Assembly (NCBI GenBank): GCA_025603075.1
Contig: MU626448.1
Coordinates: 1-37,138 of the forward strand
Source of the DNA: Neoconidiobolus thromboides FSU 785
Lineage: Eukaryota > Entomophthoromycota > Entomophthoromycetes > Entomophthorales > Neoconidiobolaceae
Direction of reading: 5' to 3'
Length of the DNA stretch: 37,138 nt
The notes beneath the pieces were generated by a model. That model worked only from the letters and a program-made list of their open reading frames with translations. It did not search any database and was not told where the DNA came from. Positions 31,187 through 37,138 of the stretch are shown here, one piece after another (the stretch's first letter is position 1; each line of letters starts with the position of its first letter). A program made the position numbers and the translations under genes.

Positions 31187-34100
31187 CTACAAATTATTTT
31201 CCTTATTATTGTTACTAGCAAAATCTCGCCATTGTTGTTTACTATCCGAATATTTATTATTATTACCAAAGTTATATTTCATTTTAGGTTTCATATTAGT
31301 GTTATTATTGCTACTATGATTACTATTATTTTCATAATTGGATTTATTGTGCTGATAAGTTCCTTTTGATGAATATGAATAATTTTTGTTATAATATCCT
31401 TTCCTTGGTTTGATTCGTTTTTCTATTGTTATTAATGTAAATTATCTTTATAAATTTAATATTATAATAAAAACTTACGTGTAGCTAATAATCGACGTCC
31501 TTTAAATTCCTATGATATTTATTATTTATTATTAATTGAAACTATTATTATAAATTTAATAACTTTACCTTATCATTTAATATTTTAATCATATCCTCTA
31601 CGACAGATGCGCTATTCGTTTCAATTAAAGCAAATGTTTTTAATTTAAATATGATAATTTTCGTAATCTAAAAAATAGATTCAATACATTATTTTTAATA
31701 TAAATCATAGCAATTTATAATTACTTCTTCTTTAAATTGATCAATTAAATTAAAAAAAGGTTCTTCCATTTCAAATTGTTCTCCATTATTAATATATAAT
31801 ACTTTACTTGGATCTGGCTGATTATCATGATATTGTTTATCAACCCATATTATATTATAACCATTAATAATCTGCTCATCTTTATTCAAATTTTCTTTTA
31901 ATTCTGCTTCTTCTTCAGATACTTTAGATGCCCAGTCTACTTGTTCAAATGTGTTATTTTGACTTTGATTATTATTATCGCCGATAGTATTATCTTTCTT
32001 GTTTAACCAATCATCAACTTTTGTCGTGGTATCTGATTCCATAAGCCCCCCTTTTACTTCATTCCATTTCTTTGAATTTAAAGATTTGTTTTTCTTTTCT
32101 TCCCAATTATCTCCCGATTCTACTTTTTCATTATCGGACCAACTACTCTTTGTTATAATTTTATCTTCTTTTGATTCTTCCATTTTATGTTGTTCATTAC
32201 CATCATCAGACCAACTACTCTTAGGTAATTTTCTATTCATTTTATCTTGGATCTTAGCTTCTAGTTTTTCTATTTCATAAAAATTATTTAAATTATTATT
32301 TTATTTCAATTCTTATAAATGTTATTTACCTTTCTTAGTATTATCCAATGAAGTATTATTATTATCAAGAGTCAAATTTAAAGCTTCCGTTTCTAAATCA
32401 TTACGTAATTGATTCTCTTTAGGTTTTAAATTTCCGTTTTCATCTGGCCATGTATATGAATTATGTTTTCCTACTTTCTTTTTACTTTGTACTGAAGTTG
32501 GTTCTAAAATAAAATGAAATAAAGTAAAGTTAATTTATATAATATTAAAATGATAATAAAATCTTACCAATAATAGAAGACTGTCCATTGCTATTATTTG
32601 TCCCGTTTTCCATTTTACTTTTGTTCTGATTTAAATTGATTTTGTTTTTAAACTTATTGTTCTTTTTTGATGAAGTTTCCGTTTTAATTGAATTAGTATC
32701 CGTATTGAATGTAGATGATTCAATAGCTTGATTCAATTCCTTTATATTATTTTTAATATTAAAATTCTTAACCTTTGGAATTTTGTGACTATAATCAAGT
32801 ACTATAATAAATTTGATTAATATCATAAAATTTAAATTGAGGTTAAAGAAAAAATATTACTATGAGACCTAGTTTCAAAACTAACTTTAACCCCGCAAAA
32901 ATTTAAATTAACAAAACCAAATGGAAAGTTAGGTGCTGTTAATTGAATAATACTATCAAAATAAGGCGTTTCATAAAAGGAATTTAAATCCTGTGGTGGG
33001 GGTATAATATCCAATAAAGAGATAGCTGTTTCGGCTATTCTTTTTTGTTCACTTCTTCGTAAAAATATTTAAAAAACATACATAAATAGAGTGATGTAAA
33101 ATTACTTTGACTTTCCTGAAAAATGAGGACGTACCACTTCCCAAAGTTTGATAAAATCCTCTCTTGATTTTTCCAATCTTTCTTTTAATAATTCATTATC
33201 AAATGCAGTTACACTTTGACTACCCATAGAAGCAAGACGTGGTTCTAAACTAGGTGATAACACATAATCGATCTAAAATTATTATTATTAAAAAATATTG
33301 AATTTGTTAACTAAAAATTAAGTTTACCTTTAATTTTGAAGCTAATTGAGAAATTATGGGTTCTTTGTTTAAATTTGTATGAGTAAGTAAAATTCGAATT
33401 TCGCATGTATCAACAATCTTTAGTATAAACAATTAATATTGATAAATAAATAATAGAGTTTAATTACCTTATTTGACATTTCAATTAATTCTCCAATCTG
33501 CAATAAAGTGACCCAAGCACCATCTTCATTACCAGCTAAATAACCACTACCTATATTTAATATAAAAAAAATTGAAGTATTAATAATTAAACTAAACTAA
33601 TTACTTACCAGTACCATGATCAAATAACTTATTTCTAACGAATGCTCCTCCAAGTCCAAAAAACCTCACTTTTAATTCTCCAATTTCTAATATCGGGGAA
33701 TATTGTTGATCAATAAAATATAAATTATCGATATTATGTGTGGATGTTAAACTTTGTAATACGGTTATATTTTCAAAGGATCCATGGATCGTGTAAATTG
33801 GCACGGAAAATTTTCGATTTCCATTTAGATATTCTGGAAACTCTGAAAGTTCTTCAATTTTAATTTCAGAACGTAGAAGTTGAGAGGGGAAAGAGAGTAA
33901 CATGCTCTTCCTTTGATGATTCATCAATGTGCTACTACTGATTAGTTGTCTCAAGATCCTAATTTGAAGTATTTTGTTAAATAAAAGTGATTGTATTTAT
34001 ATTTCATTCTCATTACCTCTCACTCATTGTTTTAATTGATTCTGCAGCTAAATGGATTAATTAAATTAACCATCCTATTCAAATCATATTAAAAATTACT

Positions 34101-34399
34101 TACAATGAAACCCAAAAGAACCAGAATGTATTACAGCTCTGGATTTGTTTTTTTTAATTAAACTTTCTAACCTAGTGAAATCACCTATTGAGAAATTGAA
34201 TTTAATATTTAAATTTTCAATTAATTAACATTTATTTATTTAAAATCCAACTTACCATTGATATTAGCTACAAATAATACTTTTTCTAAAGTAGAATAGT
34301 TGAAGTCGGTATCTATAAAATGAAAACGAATTGTATCAATTTCATGCTTTTTAATATATAGTGAATAGAATTACTTTCATTCATTTCTGAAAGATTCAT
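31187..34399 (-). CDS. DUF2433-type metallophosphoesterase-like protein with C-terminal RRM-like domain
   Basis: Fifteen exons (34399-34375, 34312-34256, 34184-34104, 34047-34017, 33958-33609, 33550-33468, 33417-33328, 33272-33106, 33054-32861, 32801-32568, 32503-32330, 32269-31725, 31667-31569, 31509-31479, 31422-31187) give 798 aa with all phases consistent. The first ~330 residues follow the fungal DUF2433 pattern: KVLFVANINGD, VIHSGSFGFH, a long SELSEF/PEYLNGNRKF segment, VPIYTIHGSFEN, FGLGGAFVRNKLFDHGTG and ILLTHTNLN. These are positions of calcineurin-like phosphoesterase motifs, but the expected GD aspartate is Ser (HSGS) and the second His-rich site is changed, so activity is doubtful. 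Residues ~330-640 are low-complexity with SSWSD repeats. About 650-722 (VLYINNGEQFEMEE..., FALIETNSASVVEDMIKIL) look like an RRM fold. The tail is Asn/Ser/Lys-rich. An RNA-related role is inferred. Confidence 0.82.
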
Positions 34400-35099
34400 A
34401 ATTTGATTGAAAATTTTTTTTAAAGTATTCAAGTATTTTTACCATTTGGTTACTTTCTTATTATTGGTAGCCAATGATATTTTGGATTGAAGGTAGTGAC
34501 CAATTTTTCTCATATTTGTAATAAAGATAGTAATAAGTCTTCTTTTATTAAGTGTAAAGACCTAAATGGTTAATTGTGTGATAATAAATACTTATTTTTG
34601 AGTATTATACATTTGACAATGGAATACTTGTATATCGTTTATAAGGAGAATGACTTTGAATGTTTTCATTTTTTCAATACAATACTAGAATCTATTTCAT
34701 TAGAATAAGTTATGACTTTAAACACTTTTTTATGACGACACCAATTGGAAAAAAGATAACCAATTTTCAATATAGATTTTATTAGTAAAATTTTAAAAAA
34801 TAGTGTAAAAACAGAGATAACTATCAACATTAAGGGAATACTTATCTTATGATAAATTGTATTATTAAAAAACCTAACAAAAACAACAATATAGTTATTA
34901 TTTCAACTCTTTTCTATAACAACTAAAGTTCTTAATAAAAAATGTAATAATGGTTTTATACCACTATCGTAGAGAATCACTTGTAAAAATAGCTGTACTT
35001 TTTAAATAGAAAAATAGTGTAAGTTATTTATCAAATATTCTAATCTTAACCTAAAATTGAGATTAACTTAATATTTAAACTTAATCAATTTCTACATAT

Positions 35100-35197
35100 G
35101 GGAGTGTTTTTTTAACTTCATTATTTTTTCCATTTTTTAAGCGCTATTTAAGCGGAAAATTTGTTAGTAAAATTCTTAAACACAAAAATACATCCCC
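35100..35197 (-). mobile_element. MITE copy O
   Basis: 98 bp, GGGAGTGTTTTTTT...AAATACATCCCC, flanked by ATAT (35096-35099, 35198-35201). Core identical to the family. Confidence 0.95.
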
Positions 35198-35443
35198 ATA
35201 TATTGTAGAGTTTAAAATAATATATTACTTTCTGATAAATAAAATTGCCCTATTTTTTAGCCTTGATTTCAAATATTCAAACTAATTCAAAATAGAATCT
35301 ATAATAACAACGTTTAACATATATATTATTATAATATTGTTAAACATAGTTGCAAAAAAATGCTTCATTTACTAGTCATTAGGAAATGAGTGTTTAAAGT
35401 CAAATGCTTCAATTATAGGATTATTTTTATAGATAAGTATATG

Positions 35444-35530
35444 GGAAAATCTTTCTGCTCAAATAGCGCTTAAAAAAGGAAAAAAGTGATAGAATCAAAA
35501 AACGGCTTGAAATTCTTAAAAAATACGTCC
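35444..35530 (+). mobile_element. MITE copy P, degraded
   Basis: Retains the centre CTCAAATAGCGCTTAAAAAA and AAAAAGTGATAGAATC, but the ends are rearranged: the right part reads AAATTCTTAAAAAATACGTCC, which is the other end of the element. A decayed or recombined copy abutting copy Q. Confidence 0.65.
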
Positions 35531-35536
35531 TTATAT

Positions 35537-35635
35537 GGGGCTGTTTTTTTTTGCTTCATTATTTTTTCCATCTTTTAAGCGTTATTTGGGTGGAAAAATT
35601 GTTAGTAAAATTCTTAAATACAGAAATACATCCCC
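35537..35635 (-). mobile_element. MITE copy Q
   Basis: 99 bp, GGGGCTGTTTTTTTT...GAAATACATCCCC, flanked by ATAT (35533-35536, 35636-35639). Confidence 0.94.
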
Positions 35636-36214
35636 ATATACTGAATTTTTTATGTATCTTCAATAAAAGTACAGATGTAATAAATTAAACTTGATTATTA
35701 AATATTTTTCTAGTATATTAACTAAATGTCATTATTTTTAGAACTTCAATTTTATTTGTTTATTTAAATTGGACGTGAAAATTCAGCTTTTATATAATTA
35801 TTTAATATTATTAGTTTTAACCTTTAAGGTTGTTTTTGTTAATATCCATCTGTATGCAATTGTTATATACTAAAGATTTTGAGTATCAATAATTCAATCT
35901 GTTGCTAACGCATTTATAATGATATATTACAAAAACAAAAGATACTAAAGTTACTATATACCATTTAATAGTAAAATGTGGATTTATAATATTAACACTT
36001 TAAAGCAAATAAAGCAATAGCCCAAGTTTAGAAATACTTTAAAACTTACAAATCAGCTTAAAAAACAATAAAATATTACTGACTTAAATAATTAAATCAA
36101 TTCAAAATTCCAATTTTTACATAATCAGAAATAAAAATCTATAAGTATAAATAACATTAAAAAAGTCACTTTTAAAATAGTTATACTCAACTAAAAACAG
36201 TTTTAAAGTAAAAA

Positions 36215-37132
36215 ATGAGTAATAGAAAACTCAACTTAATTTTACGTAAAGTAGTTCAACAAATAGTATCGATTGAACAATCAGAAGGTGTAGGTGGCAG
36301 AGTACGACGTAGCATCGGTACTTCTAGATTAAGAAATCTTGATCCCTTCTTAATGTTAGATGAATTCCATATACAATATCCAGGAGGCTTCCCCGATCAT
36401 CCACATCGAGGATTTGAAACTGTCTCCTATATATTCACTGGAACTAATCAACATGAAGACTTTATTGGAAATCAAGGTATCATTGGACCAGGTGACTTAC
36501 AATGGATGACTGCAGGAAAAGGAATAGTTCATGCAGAAATGCCATTACCACAAACTAAAGGACCAGTCACTGGTTTACAACTATGGATTAATTTACCAAA
36601 AAAAGAAAAAATGTGTGAACCTAGATATCAGGATTTCAAAGATAATGAAATACCTAGAGTAATACCAGAAGTAGGAGTGGAGATTAAAGTAATTGCTGGT
36701 GAGGCTTATGGAACTCAGTCATCTATTAAAACCAGTAATTCAGTTTATATGATGGATTTTAAAATGGAAGCAAATAAATCAGCTTATCAAATCTTACCAG
36801 CTGGATTTAATAGTGCATTTATTTATACTATTAAAGGCCAAGTGGAAGTTGCACAAAATGGGAAATTAGTTTTACCTCATACAATAGTAGTATTTGATAA
36901 AGAAGGTGGGGATGAAGTTAGTCAAATCTTAATTAATAGTCATAATGAAAAGGTTCATTTTGTTTTGATTGCTGGTAAACCTATTAATGAACCTATTAAA
37001 CAATATGGTCCTTTCGTTATGAATGATCAAGAAGATATTAATAATGCTTTTTTGGATTACCAGTTTAATAAAAATGGGTTTGAGAAAGCAAAGAACTGGA
37101 AATCGATTATTGGAAGAAGAACTTTTATTTAA
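36215..37132 (+). CDS. Pirin (cupin-fold iron protein)
   Basis: Single-exon 305-aa pirin, a bicupin. The N-terminal cupin is complete: FPDHPHRGFETVSYIF with H62 and H64, GDLQWMTAGKGIVHAEMP with H106 and E108, the four metal ligands of pirins, preceded by the usual GVGGRVRRSIG and LDPFLMLDEF. The C-terminal cupin (NSVYMMDFKMEANKSAYQIL onward) lacks metal ligands, as is normal. Pirins act as quercetin 2,3-dioxygenases or as iron-sensing transcription cofactors. Length matches the family. The first ATG starts MSNRKLNLILRKVVQQIVSI, slightly longer than bacterial pirins. It is intronless while most neighbours have many introns. The promoter region upstream is A+T-rich with no clear element. Confidence 0.96.
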   Translation: MSNRKLNLILRKVVQQIVSIEQSEGVGGRVRRSIGTSRLRNLDPFLMLDEFHIQYPGGFPDHPHRGFETVSYIFTGTNQHEDFIGNQGIIGPGDLQWMTAGKGIVHAEMPLPQTKGPVTGLQLWINLPKKEKMCEPRYQDFKDNEIPRVIPEVGVEIKVIAGEAYGTQSSIKTSNSVYMMDFKMEANKSAYQILPAGFNSAFIYTIKGQVEVAQNGKLVLPHTIVVFDKEGGDEVSQILINSHNEKVHFVLIAGKPINEPIKQYGPFVMNDQEDINNAFLDYQFNKNGFEKAKNWKSIIGRRTFI

Positions 37133-37138
37133 GTATAT

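Larger units (their letters stand above)
34400..36214. other. Divergent intergenic region with MITEs O, P and Q
   Basis: Between the DUF2433 gene (-) and pirin (+). No gene seen. MITEs cluster at 35100-35635, leaving 580 bp before the pirin start. Confidence 0.55.

Noticed and set aside
1-37138. tRNA genes, rRNA genes and CRISPR arrays
   Set aside because: No cloverleaf with a T-loop GTTCRANNC motif was seen by eye, no rRNA-like block, and the only spaced repeats are the dispersed MITEs, which lack regular spacing.

Overview
The window looks like nuclear DNA of an early-diverging filamentous fungus. Evidence: very A+T-rich sequence, genes split by many short introns (mostly 45-75 nt, donor GTAAGT-like, acceptor TAG), a fungal kinesin-5, a PAK/Ste20-type kinase with CRIB motifs, a DUF2433-type protein (a family I know only from fungi) and a pirin. 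A Zoopagomycota/Entomophthoromycotina-like or Mucoromycota-like lineage would fit, but that placement is inference; nothing here fixes the species.

Layout, left to right: kinesin-5 (-, 33-3416); a decayed gene with two MITE insertions (3721-4968); more MITEs; a tiny I78-type protease inhibitor (-, 5929-6195); three tandem copies of a small membrane-protein gene, two decayed and one intact (6665-9342); a 91-residue protein of unknown function (-, 9719-10076); a PAK-like kinase with two CRIB motifs and unusual catalytic motifs (-, 10608-12670); adenylosuccinate lyase (+, 14590-16227); a cluster of three secreted poly-gamma-glutamate-hydrolase-like genes (-, 17106-21286), the middle one dead and carrying a MITE; a six-exon SWS1/ZSWIM7-type gene (+, 21867-22530); a decayed acidic-protein gene cut by a MITE (-, 23062-24060); a long coiled-coil protein (-, 24981-27892); an LYR-motif protein (+, 29318-29843); a hot-dog thioesterase (-, 30071-30791); a DUF2433/RRM-like protein (-, 31187-34399); and pirin (+, 36215-37132).

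The most striking structure is not a gene. A short (~90-100 bp) terminal-inverted-repeat element, ends GGGGATGT.../...ACACTCCC, occurs about 17 times. It makes 4-bp target-site duplications (ATAT, AATT, ATTT, AAAT, ACAT, CATG). One copy sits inside another copy and one sits inside the dead hydrolase gene, and in both cases removing the element plus one duplication restores the expected sequence. No transposase is visible, so this is a non-autonomous MITE family.

Housekeeping genes (kinesin-5, adenylosuccinate lyase, SWS1, thioesterase, pirin) are intermixed with fast-turnover families (hydrolases, membrane proteins) and MITE-rich spacers. The genes do not form one pathway. Several small multi-exon genes (I78 inhibitor, SWS1, thioesterase, 91-aa protein) only appear when introns are removed by eye; in each, exon phases add up and the joined product is open throughout.
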